Source: Bradyrhizobium erythrophlei
Lineage (GTDB): Bacteria > Pseudomonadota > Alphaproteobacteria > Rhizobiales > Xanthobacteraceae
Direction: 5' to 3'
DNA length: 64,000 nt
NCBI RefSeq assembly: GCF_900129505.1
Contig: NZ_LT670818.1
Coordinates: 1,550,001 to 1,614,000 of the forward strand
Shown: positions 9,631-18,591 of the stretch, one piece after another
Layout: each line of letters begins with the position of its first letter
Numbering within the stretch: position 1 is the first letter of the stretch
Position numbers and translations under genes: made by a program
The notes under the pieces: generated by a model
What the model saw: only the letters and a program-made list of their open reading frames with translations
The model's database searches: none
Told to the model about the DNA's origin: nothing

Positions 9631-10518
9631 ATGAAGACAATATCCGTACTCGCGATGTTGTTTGCCGCAGCCGCCATGCCGGCGCTCGCCCAGGCCGCCG
9701 ACATCGATTGGACGAAGGTTGATGCCGCGCTCGGAAAATCGGCGGTGGTGTCGGGCGACGTGCACCGCTACGGCCTGCCACGGTCCGATCTGAAGGTGAC
9801 GCTCGATGGCGTCGCGATCAAACCGGCGCTGGCACTGGGCGGCTGGGTTGCATTCGCCCCGATGGGCGGCGAAGCCACGGTGATGGGTGACCTCGTGCTG
9901 CTCGATACCGAAATCACCCCTGTCATGACGAGCCTACTGGACGGCGGTCTCGACATCACGGCCATCCACAACCACATCCTTCGCGCATCACCCGCGACCT
10001 TCTACATGCATGTCGGAGGGCACGGCGATCCCGTGAAGATGGCAGCCGTCATCCGCTCCGCGCTGGCGGCGAGCGAGACGCCGTTCGACCCGCCGACCAC
10101 GGGGGCCGCGCCGACACCCGCGATCGATCTCGATACCGCCAAGCTCGACGAAATCATGGGCGTCAAGGGCACCGCGGTCGGCGGCGTCTACCAGTTCGGT
10201 GTCCCGCGCCGCGATCCGTCCGTCGAGATGGGGATGAAGGTCACCGGACCCCTGGGCGGCGCCAACGCCATCAACTTTCAGCCGACCGGCAACGGCAAAG
10301 CCGCGATAACAGGCGATTTCCTGGTCACGGGGGATGAGGTCAACCCATTGATCCGGACCTTGCGCGCGAACGACATCGAAGTGACCGCGATCCACAGCCA
10401 CATGCTGGATGAACAACCGCGAATGTTCTTCATTCACTTCTGGGCCAATGACGATGCCCTGAAGCTTGCGCGGGGCGTTCGCGCCGCGCTGGAGAAAACG
10501 GCGATCGCCAAGAGCTGA
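9631..10518 (+). CDS. exported protein with two DUF1259 domains
   Basis: The ATG at 9631 follows a good ribosome-binding site (GAGGAG) and gives a 295-residue protein with a signal peptide cut near AQA. Two homologous halves are visible (about 25-150 and 165-290). Each contains a VDAALG or LDEIMG opening, a GD or GVYQFGVPR segment, and the pair ITAIHNHIL / VTAIHSHML followed by a His-containing strand. This is the DUF1259 (LppY/LpqO) family. The repeated H-x-H elements suggest metal binding, but no activity is known. Its neighbour on the other strand is an MFS transporter gene whose stop lies 34 bases away. Confidence 0.85.
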   Translation: MKTISVLAMLFAAAAMPALAQAADIDWTKVDAALGKSAVVSGDVHRYGLPRSDLKVTLDGVAIKPALALGGWVAFAPMGGEATVMGDLVLLDTEITPVMTSLLDGGLDITAIHNHILRASPATFYMHVGGHGDPVKMAAVIRSALAASETPFDPPTTGAAPTPAIDLDTAKLDEIMGVKGTAVGGVYQFGVPRRDPSVEMGMKVTGPLGGANAINFQPTGNGKAAITGDFLVTGDEVNPLIRTLRANDIEVTAIHSHMLDEQPRMFFIHFWANDDALKLARGVRAALEKTAIAKS

Positions 10519-10552
10519 GCGTCACGTCCTGCGCCGCGCCAATGTTCTGGCA

Positions 10553-11767
10553 TCACGATTCCTCAGGCGGTTTCGAGTGCCGGAACATTCCGAGCAGCGC
10601 CAAATCATAGGCGATCTTGAGGCATCCGCACACCACCAGCGGCAACGCCGAGAACGGCCCCGCGAGCATGAAGCCGGCAATCGCGGGGCTGATGGCAGAG
10701 GCCAGGCTGCGCGGTACCGCGGTCACGCTTGCCGCCGCGCTGCGTTCATCAGGCGTAACCACGGCCATGACATAGGACGATCGGGTCGGCACATCCATTT
10801 GCGACAGGGCCGCGCGGATCAGCAGGAGAACGAGGACGACCGTCAGGTTCGAGGAGAATGCGACCGCGATCAGGCAGAGGCTCGATGGAATGTGGGTGAA
10901 CACCATGGTGTTGACGAGCCCGATGCGTTTGGCGAGCCATGCCGCAACCGGAAACGAGATCGCGCTCAGCAGGCTGGCGCAGAAGAAGAAGGCACTTGCC
11001 GCGCCGAGCGACAAATCGAACCGCTGGAAAAGCCACAGCACCAACAGCGACTGAACGACGAAGCCGCCGGCAAAGGCGTCCAGGCTGAACAGTGCCGCCA
11101 ATTTGTAGACGATCCTGCGCGATGGCCCGAGCGCCGATTTCGGGCGAGTTGCCGCTCGCATGTGGTCCTGCGGCAGTCGGCTGTACAGGACGGCGGCGAA
11201 CAGCCCGAGGAGCGCGTAACCGTAGAACATCAGGCGAAGTGCGTTGACTTCCGCAAGTCCCCTGGATGTCAGAAATTCCGGCACAGCCGCCGCGAGCGAT
11301 CCAGCGGCCGCGGTCAGCGAGCCGATGAGGCTATATCTTGCAAAGACGCTGGTGCGATCCCGATCGTCCGTTTCCTGCGTCAATAGCGCGTGCTCAAGGG
11401 GGATGAGCATCCCGAGGTCGCCTGCCGAGGGATTGATGGTCCCGATGAATGCGACGAGCAGAACCGGCGCAATCGTCTCCGCCATCGGAAACACAAGCCC
11501 GGTTACGATGGCCAGGCCGGCGCCGGCCAGAAGAAGGTTCCTGAGGTCGTGGCGCGGCGCAACGAAGCCAACGAGCAGCGTAAGCGCGGCCGTTCCCAAC
11601 AAGGACGCGCTGGCGACCATCCCGACCTGTTGCGGGGTGAACCCGACGGCCAAAAGGTAGGCCGGCAGGATAATGATGGCGAAGCCGTCGCCGAAGCCGC
11701 GGAGCGCCCGCGCGGCATACAGGTAGTGAACGTCTGACCGCGGCCTTGACGAAAGGAAGGCTGTCAT
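10553..11767 (-). CDS. MFS transporter
   Basis: This is a 12-segment major facilitator of about 404 residues. The first helix pair follows YLYAARALRGFGDGFAIIIL and the A-like loop is present, as is the central hydrophilic loop (RLPQDHMRAATRPKSALG). Substrate cannot be assigned; the drug/metabolite efflux branch is likely. The start at 11767 is chosen because its ATG overlaps the stop of the DUF1127 gene in the ATGA form, which indicates translational coupling. An earlier in-frame codon at 11794 would create a longer overlap. Confidence 0.88.
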   Translation of the reverse strand: MTAFLSSRPRSDVHYLYAARALRGFGDGFAIIILPAYLLAVGFTPQQVGMVASASLLGTAALTLLVGFVAPRHDLRNLLLAGAGLAIVTGLVFPMAETIAPVLLVAFIGTINPSAGDLGMLIPLEHALLTQETDDRDRTSVFARYSLIGSLTAAAGSLAAAVPEFLTSRGLAEVNALRLMFYGYALLGLFAAVLYSRLPQDHMRAATRPKSALGPSRRIVYKLAALFSLDAFAGGFVVQSLLVLWLFQRFDLSLGAASAFFFCASLLSAISFPVAAWLAKRIGLVNTMVFTHIPSSLCLIAVAFSSNLTVVLVLLLIRAALSQMDVPTRSSYVMAVVTPDERSAAASVTAVPRSLASAISPAIAGFMLAGPFSALPLVVCGCLKIAYDLALLGMFRHSKPPEES

Positions 11768-12030
11768 CTGTCGGCGTGCCACATCGTCAGGCACATGCGA
11801 GTGGACCTGAGAGGATCTTCGCCGACTTGGTGCCTCGATAGGCCGATGTCGGCGAGGAGCCGGTCATCAAGTTCGCGAAGTTCTCGATACCGGCTACGGC
11901 GCTCAATCCAGGCGGCCATTCCGGACAGCCATGAGAGTGGAATTTGCCAGAACAATCCGAAGTCCGGAAAGGCCGGTGGAATCGTCTTGATATGTCGGAT
12001 TGAAGTAGAATCCGTGCTGCCGCAAGGCAT
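11764..12030 (-). CDS. DUF1127 domain protein
   Basis: This is an 88-residue protein with the DUF1127 (YjiS-like) core near the C-terminus: RRSRYRELRELDDRLLADIG. In alphaproteobacteria such small arginine-rich proteins can act in RNA turnover and phosphate or stress responses, but members differ and this one is not characterised. The start has an excellent ribosome-binding site (GGAGGTGAG, six bases upstream). It is the first gene of a two-gene unit with the MFS transporter. Confidence 0.85.
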   Translation of the reverse strand: MPCGSTDSTSIRHIKTIPPAFPDFGLFWQIPLSWLSGMAAWIERRSRYRELRELDDRLLADIGLSRHQVGEDPLRSTRMCLTMWHADR

Positions 12031-12256
12031 GTCTCACCTCCATGATGGAGCGAGACAACGCTTGGCCACGGAAGCTCATCGGGCGGTTGTCGATGGCCCG
12101 AGGAGGTATTTCTACCACACGGACTTTGACAGCTCAAGCGCAGGTCCGTTGTATTCAAGCGCGACTTGCCTCATACTTCTCTCGGGGACGTCGCAGCCTC
12201 CCCATCAAATGGTGATCCCATTCAAGCGCTGCTCGCCCTTGTTTTGGAGCGAGCCC

Positions 12257-12988
12257 ATGGATGGATTACCTCTCGAACTTCCGATTTTTCTTGTCGCGAC
12301 TGTTGCCGGAGCCCTGGTCGCGGGTCTTTCCGGCTTCGCCTTCGGCCTCGTTGCGGCATCAATTTGGCTCTATATCCTTACGCCGTTGCAGACCGCGTCC
12401 CTCATCATAGCCTTTGGCCTGCTCGTCCAAGGCTATTCGGTATGGAAGCTTCGTCATGCGCTTGATTGGAGAAAGCTGTGGCCGTTTCTCGTCGGCGCAG
12501 CGGTTGGCGTCCCTGTCGGCGTGACGTTATTGACATGGACGAATCCGCAGCATGCCAAAATCGGCGTTGGCGCTCTTCTCGTGTTGTACAGCCTGTACGC
12601 TCTGTTTCGTCCGGCCATAGAGCCGATCAAAAGCGGCGGTGCGGTGGCTGACGCTTGCGTGGGTTTTTTCAACGGCGCGATTGGTGGCATGACAGGCTTG
12701 GCCGGCATCCTCGTGACAGTCTGGTGCGGGTTGCGCGGATGGCCCAAGGATGTCCAGCGTACCGTCTTCCAGCCCGTCGCGGTCGCCGTCTTCGTCATGA
12801 GCGCTCTATGGCTTGGAGCAAAGGGAGCGGTAACAGCCGAGACCATCAAACTGTTTGTGATCGGGTTGCCGGCCTTGTTCGCCGGTATGTGGGCAGGCAT
12901 GAAGCTCTACGGCCTGCTGAACGAAGCAAGCTTTCGGAAGGTCGTTCTCATCCTGCTGCTCGGCTCCGGGGCTATCCTGATCTTTTGA
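12257..12988 (+). CDS. TauE/SafE family sulfite exporter-like permease
   Basis: This 243-residue membrane protein has about eight predicted helices in two inverted halves. The family signatures are VAGLSGFAFGLVAA in the first half and GFFNGAIGGMTGLAGILVTVW in the second. TauE/SafE proteins export small organic or sulfur anions; the substrate here is unknown. The ATG at 12257 has GGAG upstream; the frame stays open further upstream but shows no conserved sequence. The gene closes the inserted segment, 17 bases before the second modC copy. Confidence 0.88.
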   Translation: MDGLPLELPIFLVATVAGALVAGLSGFAFGLVAASIWLYILTPLQTASLIIAFGLLVQGYSVWKLRHALDWRKLWPFLVGAAVGVPVGVTLLTWTNPQHAKIGVGALLVLYSLYALFRPAIEPIKSGGAVADACVGFFNGAIGGMTGLAGILVTVWCGLRGWPKDVQRTVFQPVAVAVFVMSALWLGAKGAVTAETIKLFVIGLPALFAGMWAGMKLYGLLNEASFRKVVLILLLGSGAILIF

Positions 12989-13005
12989 GAATTGCCGGCC
13001 GGGAC

Positions 13006-13100
13006 CCTTCGGCGGCGTCAAGGTGCTGCCGGGCGGCCGCCGGCCTGACATCGACCCGCCGGCCGCGATCACCACTGGCAAGGCGCCCGCTATCCTGTAA
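13006..13100 (+). pseudogene. displaced 3' end of modC
   Basis: The first 28 bases repeat 8794-8821 exactly. Reading on in the modC frame gives [10 protein letters not shown] and then about 20 further codons (ending KAPAIL) to a TAA at 13098-13100. I read this as the original end of modC, cut off by the inserted segment. It has no start codon or ribosome-binding site. Confidence 0.6.
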
Positions 13101-13172
13101 GCTTGCCGCCGGACTGACTGGCCTCCCCGGCCGCCGGACCGCAACAAAAAACGCAAAGCTTGGAGGAATCCC

Positions 13173-14198
13173 ATGTCTGCTCCCAGGAGCCGTGTCTCGC
13201 TCAATCGCCGCACGCTTCTGCGTGCGGGCGCCGGCATCGCCGGCATTCTCGCTACCGGCCGGGCTCCGGCCTTTGCACAAACCCAGCCGAAGAAACTCGT
13301 CTTCGCCCACATCAACGCCGTTCCGGAATCGGCCGCCGTCGCGTTCGACTGGATGGCGAAGGAATTGACCGCGCAGTCGAACGACGCGATCGAGATGCAG
13401 TTCTTCGGCAAGACCCTGATCCCGCAGGAGCTGGAGATCATGAACGCGGTCAAGTCTGGCAGCATCGCGATGGGCAGCCCGGCCGGCGCCGCCGCGACCG
13501 TGTTTCCTGAAATGGGCGCGCTGCTGGTGCCTTATCTGGTGAAGGATTATGCGTCCGCCTACGCCATGCTCAACGGGCAGATCGGCAACAATATCAGCAA
13601 GCAGATCGAAGACAATTACAAGCTCAAGGTGCTCTGCTATTTCGATTACGGCTTCCGCCATTTCTGGACGTCGAAGAAGCCGATCATCGAGCCGAAGGAC
13701 CTGCGCGGCGCGAAAATCCGCGTACAGCAGGCCAAGATCTTCGGCGACACCATCAACGGACTCGGCGGCAGCGCCGTGCCGATGGCGTGGGGCGAGGTCA
13801 TCACCGCCGCCAAGCAGGGCGTGATCGACGGCGGCGACTTGCCGGTCGTCAACATGAAGGCGCTGAAGATCTACGAAGTGTCGAAATATGCCTCCCTCAC
13901 CTATCACAATTACGGCCCGACCAACGCGGTGATGAACCTCGAGATCTGGAACGGGCTTACGCCCGGGCAGCAGAAGCTGGTGATGGATCTGTCGCGCGCC
14001 GCTCAGGAGAAGATCCGCCAGGCCACCGAATCGGTCGACAATTTCGCCAAGGCCAAGGAGGAGCTGGAGCCACTCGGCATGACGGTGGTTGAAGCCAGGG
14101 TCGACGAATTCCGCAAGGTCGCGCAGGCCAAGATCTGGCCGGCCTATAAGAGCCAGTACGGCGCATTGTGGGACGACATCGAAGGCTTCAAGGCCTGA
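13173..14198 (+). CDS. dctP: TRAP transporter substrate-binding protein
   Basis: This 341-residue periplasmic receptor belongs to the DctP family. It has a twin-arginine-like leader (SLNRRTLLRAGAGIAG, cut near AFAQ). The family core is clear: the LKDLRG-type segment appears as EPKDLRGAKIRVQQAKIF, with GSAVPMAWGEVITAAKQGVIDG after it, including the Arg that clamps a carboxylate. The ligand is likely an organic acid but cannot be named. It begins an operon with the two membrane subunits. A good AGGAG lies upstream. Confidence 0.92.
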   Translation: MSAPRSRVSLNRRTLLRAGAGIAGILATGRAPAFAQTQPKKLVFAHINAVPESAAVAFDWMAKELTAQSNDAIEMQFFGKTLIPQELEIMNAVKSGSIAMGSPAGAAATVFPEMGALLVPYLVKDYASAYAMLNGQIGNNISKQIEDNYKLKVLCYFDYGFRHFWTSKKPIIEPKDLRGAKIRVQQAKIFGDTINGLGGSAVPMAWGEVITAAKQGVIDGGDLPVVNMKALKIYEVSKYASLTYHNYGPTNAVMNLEIWNGLTPGQQKLVMDLSRAAQEKIRQATESVDNFAKAKEELEPLGMTVVEARVDEFRKVAQAKIWPAYKSQYGALWDDIEGFKA

Positions 14199-14281
14199 GT
14201 TTGAAAGCCGGGCCGAAGCCGTTCCCATATCGGCCTTCGGCCCACTCGCCCTTGCCATCCGTCGCCAGGATTCCATCGCGC

Positions 14282-14779
14282 ATGCTGCGTATTCTCTCTG
14301 CCGTCCCGAAGATCACGGTCACGGCGCTGATCATCCTTGCCATCGTCAATCTCCTGGTCGGCGTGACCCTGCGCTATTTCGTCGGCGCCATCACCGACTG
14401 GCTCGACGTCGACCCGGTGCCGTTCACCTGGGTCGAGGAAGTCGGCGAATTGTCGCTGGCGTGGCTGACGCTGATCGGCGCCGCGATCGGCATTCAGTCG
14501 CGTTCGCACTTCACGCTGGCCGTGTTCGTGCATCGCCTGCCCGAGACCGCGCAGCTCTGGATCCACCGTTTCAATCACGCGCTGATCGCGGGCGTCGGCG
14601 CGCTCGTGGCATGGTATGGCTTTAAGCTTTGCCTGCTCAACCGCACGCTGATGACGCCGGGCCTCCAAATCAACCTCGCCTGGCTCTATGCCTCCGCCGC
14701 GGCCGGCGGCATCCTGATCGCCGTCTACGGGCTCGCGGTGATGATCTCACCGCTGCCGCAAGACGAACCCCAACACTGA
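14282..14779 (+). CDS. dctQ: TRAP transporter small permease
   Basis: This 165-residue protein has four membrane helices typical of DctQ. The conserved WVEEVGELSLAWLTLIGAA segment is helix 2. The first helix starts soon after the chosen ATG (MLRILSAVPKITVTALII); the frame is open earlier but carries no hydrophobic segment. The gene follows dctP by 83 bases and precedes dctM by 12. Confidence 0.88.
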   Translation: MLRILSAVPKITVTALIILAIVNLLVGVTLRYFVGAITDWLDVDPVPFTWVEEVGELSLAWLTLIGAAIGIQSRSHFTLAVFVHRLPETAQLWIHRFNHALIAGVGALVAWYGFKLCLLNRTLMTPGLQINLAWLYASAAAGGILIAVYGLAVMISPLPQDEPQH

Positions 14780-14791
14780 TCGGGATCATCC

Positions 14792-16075
14792 ATGCTGCTC
14801 GCGATCGTCCTCGTCGTTTTCGCCGTGCTGGTGCTGCTCTCGATGCCGATCGTGTTTGCACTCGGCGTCGCCGGCATCGCGGGGCTTTTGATCGGCGGCT
14901 ATCCGCTGCAACAATTGTCCTCGGCGCTGGTGTCGGGATCACAGAGCTGGGTGCTGCTGGCAATCCCCGCCTTCGTGTTTGCCGGCAATCTGATGGAGCG
15001 CTGCGGCATGAGCCACGCGCTGGTGGAGTTGGCGCGCGCGCTGATCGGATGGGTCAAGGGCGGGCTCGGCATGTCGGTAATCGTGGTCGCGTATTTCTTC
15101 TCCGACATCTGCGGATCGAAGATGGCGGAAGTCTCCGCGCTCGGCTCCGCGCTGATGCCGCCGCTAACAAAAGCCGGCTATGACCGGCGCGATTCGGCTT
15201 CCCTGATCGCGGCCGGCACCGCGATGGGCATGCTGGTGCCGCCGGCGATCTTCATGATCGTGATCGCGCAGGTCACCAATACTTCGGCGGTGGCTTTGTT
15301 CGTCGCCGGTTTCGTTCCGGCAGTGGTGATCATGCTGTGCCTGATGACAGTGGTCTATGTCCGCGCGCGCCAGAACGACTGGCCGGTCGATGCCAGGCCG
15401 AGCCTGAAACGCCTCGGCCACGCGGCGCTGCATGCGGCGGTGCCGATGGTGGTGCCGTTCGTGATCCTCGCCGGATTCATTCTCGGCATCATCACCGCGA
15501 CCGAGGCCGGCGCTGTGGTCGCGGGCTATGCTTTCCTGGCCGCAAAGCTCTACTATCGCAACGTCTCGTGGCGCGAGATGGGCAAGATCGCCTATGACAG
15601 CGCGATCCTCACCGCGGCGGTGGTGTTCCTGCTCGCGATCGCCTCGGTCTATCAATATCTGATGGGCGTGAGCGGGGTGCCGCAATTGCTCGGCCAGGTG
15701 CTGGGGCCGCTGAAGACGCATCCATGGCTATTCCTGATCGGGACCGCCGCGATGAGCTGCCTGTTCGGCATGGTGCTGGAGGGCCTGCCCGCCGCGGTCG
15801 TGTTGATCCCCGTGGTGTTTCCGATCGCCGAGGCGATGGGCATCGACCCGATCCACTTCAACATCGTGCAGACGGCCGCCGTCGGCATCGGCCTGTTCAT
15901 GCCGCCGATGGGGGTCGGGCTGTTGATGGCGCTACGCTTCGCCAACCTGAACGTCGGCCAGCACTTCCGGACCTATGTGCCGTACATGCTGGCCCTGTTT
16001 GCGGGGCTCTTGCTGATCATCTGCATCCCCCAGATCACCCTGACGCTGCCGAGGCTCGCAGGATTGATCAGGTAA
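14792..16075 (+). CDS. dctM: TRAP transporter large permease
   Basis: This 427-residue protein has about 11-12 helices, with the DctM signatures FAGNLMERCGM, SDICGSKMAEVSALG, GTAMGMLVPPA and LEGLPAAVVLIP. It forms the ion-driven transport channel with DctQ. The last 121 bases (15955-16075) are repeated, with about 84% identity and one lost base, at 18031-18150. Confidence 0.93.
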   Translation: MLLAIVLVVFAVLVLLSMPIVFALGVAGIAGLLIGGYPLQQLSSALVSGSQSWVLLAIPAFVFAGNLMERCGMSHALVELARALIGWVKGGLGMSVIVVAYFFSDICGSKMAEVSALGSALMPPLTKAGYDRRDSASLIAAGTAMGMLVPPAIFMIVIAQVTNTSAVALFVAGFVPAVVIMLCLMTVVYVRARQNDWPVDARPSLKRLGHAALHAAVPMVVPFVILAGFILGIITATEAGAVVAGYAFLAAKLYYRNVSWREMGKIAYDSAILTAAVVFLLAIASVYQYLMGVSGVPQLLGQVLGPLKTHPWLFLIGTAAMSCLFGMVLEGLPAAVVLIPVVFPIAEAMGIDPIHFNIVQTAAVGIGLFMPPMGVGLLMALRFANLNVGQHFRTYVPYMLALFAGLLLIICIPQITLTLPRLAGLIR

Positions 16076-16105
16076 CGCGCACTCGCATCGCAAGAAAAAG
16101 CAAGA

Positions 16106-16132
16106 CGCCGGCGAGCACGCGGCTCGCCGGCG
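16106..16132. terminator. hairpin between convergent dctM and tannase genes
   Basis: A perfect 10-base stem (CGCCGGCGAG / CTCGCCGGCG) with a 7-base loop lies just past the ends of both convergent genes. An A-rich run on the left gives a T-rich tail for the leftward transcript. Confidence 0.65.
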
Positions 16133-16141
16133 CTGCATTCG

Positions 16142-17866
16142 TTACGGCCCGTACTTGGGGGCAGGCGTCTGGTTGAAGTCGTTCTCGTCGGCGACGCAGG
16201 TAAAGTTCGCCGCGATGCTGGTGCTGCCGCTCCCCGTGTACTTCGCGACCTTGGGGTAGACGCAGAGCGGCCGGGTCATCTGGACCGCGGGCGGGGTATC
16301 GTTGACGAACTTGGTGGCGACGAGCGACTCCGGCGCCACGCCGTTCTCGACCCAATTGACGAGCGGTGTCAGCGCATCGAACGTGTTGGGGCCCGGCCCG
16401 CCGGAGCAGTGGTACATCCCGGGCACCATATACAGCCGGGCGTAGCTCTGGGTCCGCTGCAGCGCCGGGTTGCCATTCGCGGTAAAGCTTGCCTGCTGCA
16501 CCCCGTGGCTGTCGTTGCCTACCAGCGCGTTGAAGTAGTTGATGCTGCTCTGCGAGGGGATCAGCGGGTCGGCCCAGCCGTGATACATGATGAGCTTGCC
16601 GCCATGCTCCCGGAACTCGCCGAGATCGCTGCTGTTCGCATTCAGCACCGCGGCAAGCTGGTCATCGACCGTGTCGATGGCGTGGTGGAAGTCGAAATTC
16701 GCGAAATTGACCGCGCTCGCCGGATAACCGAAGCTTGGGCCGAACACCCAGTAGAACAGACCGTCGAACGCGGGCTCCGGGAGTTGCTCCTGGAACGCCA
16801 GGCCGAGCGCGAGTACGTCGTCGGTCTCGGTGCCGCGTGCGGGGCCCGGATTGATGACCTGCCCGTTCACCGGATCGATCGTGCCGGCGTAGTATTTTTG
16901 CATTGTCGTGACCTGGTCGGGCGTCAGGCATGCGGGCGGCACTTGACCGCCGGTGCACTGCAGCACCTTGGGATCGAAATGACAGTCGCGCGGATCGGTC
17001 AGGAACTGATCGGTGCTGGTGCCACCGTCGCGGCCGACGCACTGTTTGAGCACGGCCTGGTTGATCAGCGTCATCTGGCCGGGCTGAATGAGGCGGCCCG
17101 AGCTCGCATGGGTATCCTGCCACCCGTAAAGCCCCGCCATGTGCAGGTGCGTGCGGTTGAACGCCGGCGCGCCCGCCAGGATGCCGTCGTAGTCGTCAGG
17201 GAAGCGCTGCGCCTCCATCAGGGCGTTCTGGCCGCCGGTGGAGCATCCGGCGAAATAGGCCTTTTGCGCCTTCTGTCCGTAGAACGCGTTGGCGATCTCC
17301 TTGCCCCTCACGGTCATTCCGTGGATCGCGCGGTAGCCGAAATCCTTGATCCGCTCGGGATGCCCGAACAGGCCCGTCGACGGCGCCGCCGGATCGCCAA
17401 ACGCAATTGCCAGGGGATTGCCCATATTGCCGTCTGAGCCGCAGTACAGCGGGTTGCATCCCGAGGACCCGGTGCCGAGATCGGTGTTGGTCGCGGCAAA
17501 GCCGGCCCTGAGGCCACTGGAGAGCTCAGCGTAGTTGATCACGCCCTGGAATCCACCGCCGCCCGTGCCGAGGAACCTGCCGTTCCATCCGCTTTCGGGC
17601 AGCCAGAGCTCGATCTTGATACTGGAATCCGAGCTGGGGGTCAGGGTCGCGGTGACCCGGCAGAAGGCCGGAAGGCCGGTGATCGGTGCGGAACCGGGGG
17701 CGACGAAGGTCCCGCTGGTGTTGTCCGTCGCCGAATTGATCGTCGTGTGCTGCAGTTGCAAGGATTGGAGATTGGTACACGGCGTCGCCATCGCAGGCGA
17801 ACTGGCAATCGCGACAGCCGCAAACAGGCCCATGATCGCGCCGACGAGATAGAGTCGATGACGCAT
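16142..17866 (-). CDS. tannase/feruloyl esterase family hydrolase
   Basis: This is a 574-residue secreted alpha/beta hydrolase that should cleave gallate or hydroxycinnamate esters of plant origin. The ATG at 17866 has a strong ribosome-binding site (GGGGAGGACAG) and a signal peptide (LVGAIMGLFAAVAIASSPAM). The nucleophile motif is GCSTGGQNAL (Ser near residue 207), the Asp lies in YHGWADPLIP and the His in MYHCSGGPG (near 485). The cysteines next to the Ser and His make the CS-D-HC arrangement of this family, in which a disulfide joins the two catalytic residues. It is transcribed toward dctM and flanked by two dctM 3' ends. Confidence 0.92.
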   Translation of the reverse strand: MRHRLYLVGAIMGLFAAVAIASSPAMATPCTNLQSLQLQHTTINSATDNTSGTFVAPGSAPITGLPAFCRVTATLTPSSDSSIKIELWLPESGWNGRFLGTGGGGFQGVINYAELSSGLRAGFAATNTDLGTGSSGCNPLYCGSDGNMGNPLAIAFGDPAAPSTGLFGHPERIKDFGYRAIHGMTVRGKEIANAFYGQKAQKAYFAGCSTGGQNALMEAQRFPDDYDGILAGAPAFNRTHLHMAGLYGWQDTHASSGRLIQPGQMTLINQAVLKQCVGRDGGTSTDQFLTDPRDCHFDPKVLQCTGGQVPPACLTPDQVTTMQKYYAGTIDPVNGQVINPGPARGTETDDVLALGLAFQEQLPEPAFDGLFYWVFGPSFGYPASAVNFANFDFHHAIDTVDDQLAAVLNANSSDLGEFREHGGKLIMYHGWADPLIPSQSSINYFNALVGNDSHGVQQASFTANGNPALQRTQSYARLYMVPGMYHCSGGPGPNTFDALTPLVNWVENGVAPESLVATKFVNDTPPAVQMTRPLCVYPKVAKYTGSGSTSIAANFTCVADENDFNQTPAPKYGP

Positions 17867-18030
17867 TATTCTGTCCTCCCCGATTGTTGTGGTTTTGTGG
17901 GATCGACAGGATAACCGAGGGATATGGCAGCCGCAATGTTGCGTGCAGTGCACACACACGTCAACTCAGGGATGACCGCAAGTGGCTCCACCCGGAGCCG
18001 CGCTGTCACAAGCGATCCTCCAAATGGCAT

Positions 18031-18150
18031 CGGCCAGCACTTCCGCACCTAGGTGCTGAACATGCTGGCCCGGTTGCTTGGCTTTTGCCGATCATCTGCA
18101 TCCCCGAGATCAGCCTGACGCTGCCAAGGATCGTCGGGTTGATCAGGTAG
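18031..18150 (+). pseudogene. decayed 3' end of dctM
   Basis: By hand alignment this matches 15955-16075 at about 84%, with one base missing and an early stop (ACC TAG). It ends with the same IICIP, ISLTLPRI and GLIR peptide pattern in a shifted frame. No upstream part of a dctM gene accompanies it. Confidence 0.85.
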
Positions 18151-18165
18151 AGGCGAGGATAGCGA

Positions 18166-18420
18166 TTACCTGTTGACGCCGCGCACATCACCGGTGGCGG
18201 CGTCGACATAGACCTCCATATAGCGGCCCTGGGTATCCCTGCCCTCGATCTCCCATTCATCGCCGAGAAAATTGGTATGGGAAACCGATACCAGGCCCAG
18301 ATCAGCCGCTACATCAATGGCCGCCTGCATCGACATCAGACCACCGGTGTCATAGGCCATCGCCGGCGTTGCCATTCCAAGTGCTACGGCGGCGGCAACG
18401 GGCAAAATGTATTTTCGCAT
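18166..18420 (-). CDS. small exported PepSY-domain protein
   Basis: The 84-residue product has a signal peptide (MRKYILPVAAAVALGMATPA) and a PepSY-type core: SMQAAIDVAADLGL, then WEIEGRDTQGRYMEVYVDAATGDV. Such single-domain PepSY proteins are periplasmic and may modulate proteases or bind metals; no specific role is known. It is preceded by GGAGTAACC, a fair ribosome-binding site. Confidence 0.85.
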   Translation of the reverse strand: MRKYILPVAAAVALGMATPAMAYDTGGLMSMQAAIDVAADLGLVSVSHTNFLGDEWEIEGRDTQGRYMEVYVDAATGDVRGVNR

Positions 18421-18591
18421 AGGTTACTCCTGATCAAGCCAGTTCCATTTGGTGTCACGCGCACCGGCGCAACATTGCCAAGAACCATTGCCGCTCCGAG
18501 GCGTTCCAAACAGGCGATCACGAAGCTGCGCAAATCCTGGGCAGCGCGCGGCCATTTGTTGGCCGCTTGCTGGCGAAAAAGCGATGAGAGT

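Larger units (their letters stand above)
8822..13005. mobile_element. inserted segment within the end of modC
   Basis: This segment of about 4.2 kb lies between the two 28-base copies. It carries five genes in both orientations that have no evident link to molybdate or to the TRAP transporter downstream. It encodes no integrase, transposase or plasmid function. If the second copy is the original end of modC, the segment was inserted into the last codons of that gene. The boundaries come from the repeats only. Confidence 0.55.
16076..18030. mobile_element. tannase segment between two dctM ends
   Basis: This segment of about 1.95 kb holds only the tannase gene on the opposite strand. It starts right after the dctM stop and is followed by a decayed second copy of the dctM 3' end. 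No recombination gene is present. It is inferred to be a single-gene insertion. Confidence 0.45.

Noticed and set aside
12120..12160. TTGACA (12126-12131) with a weak -10 as promoter of the TauE/SafE gene
   Set aside because: The -10 candidate (TTGTAT) is poor and there is no other support.
8822..13005. Integrase, transposase or tRNA attachment site explaining the modC insert
   Set aside because: All genes in the segment were assigned to other families or to unknown exported proteins; no tRNA gene was seen at either border.
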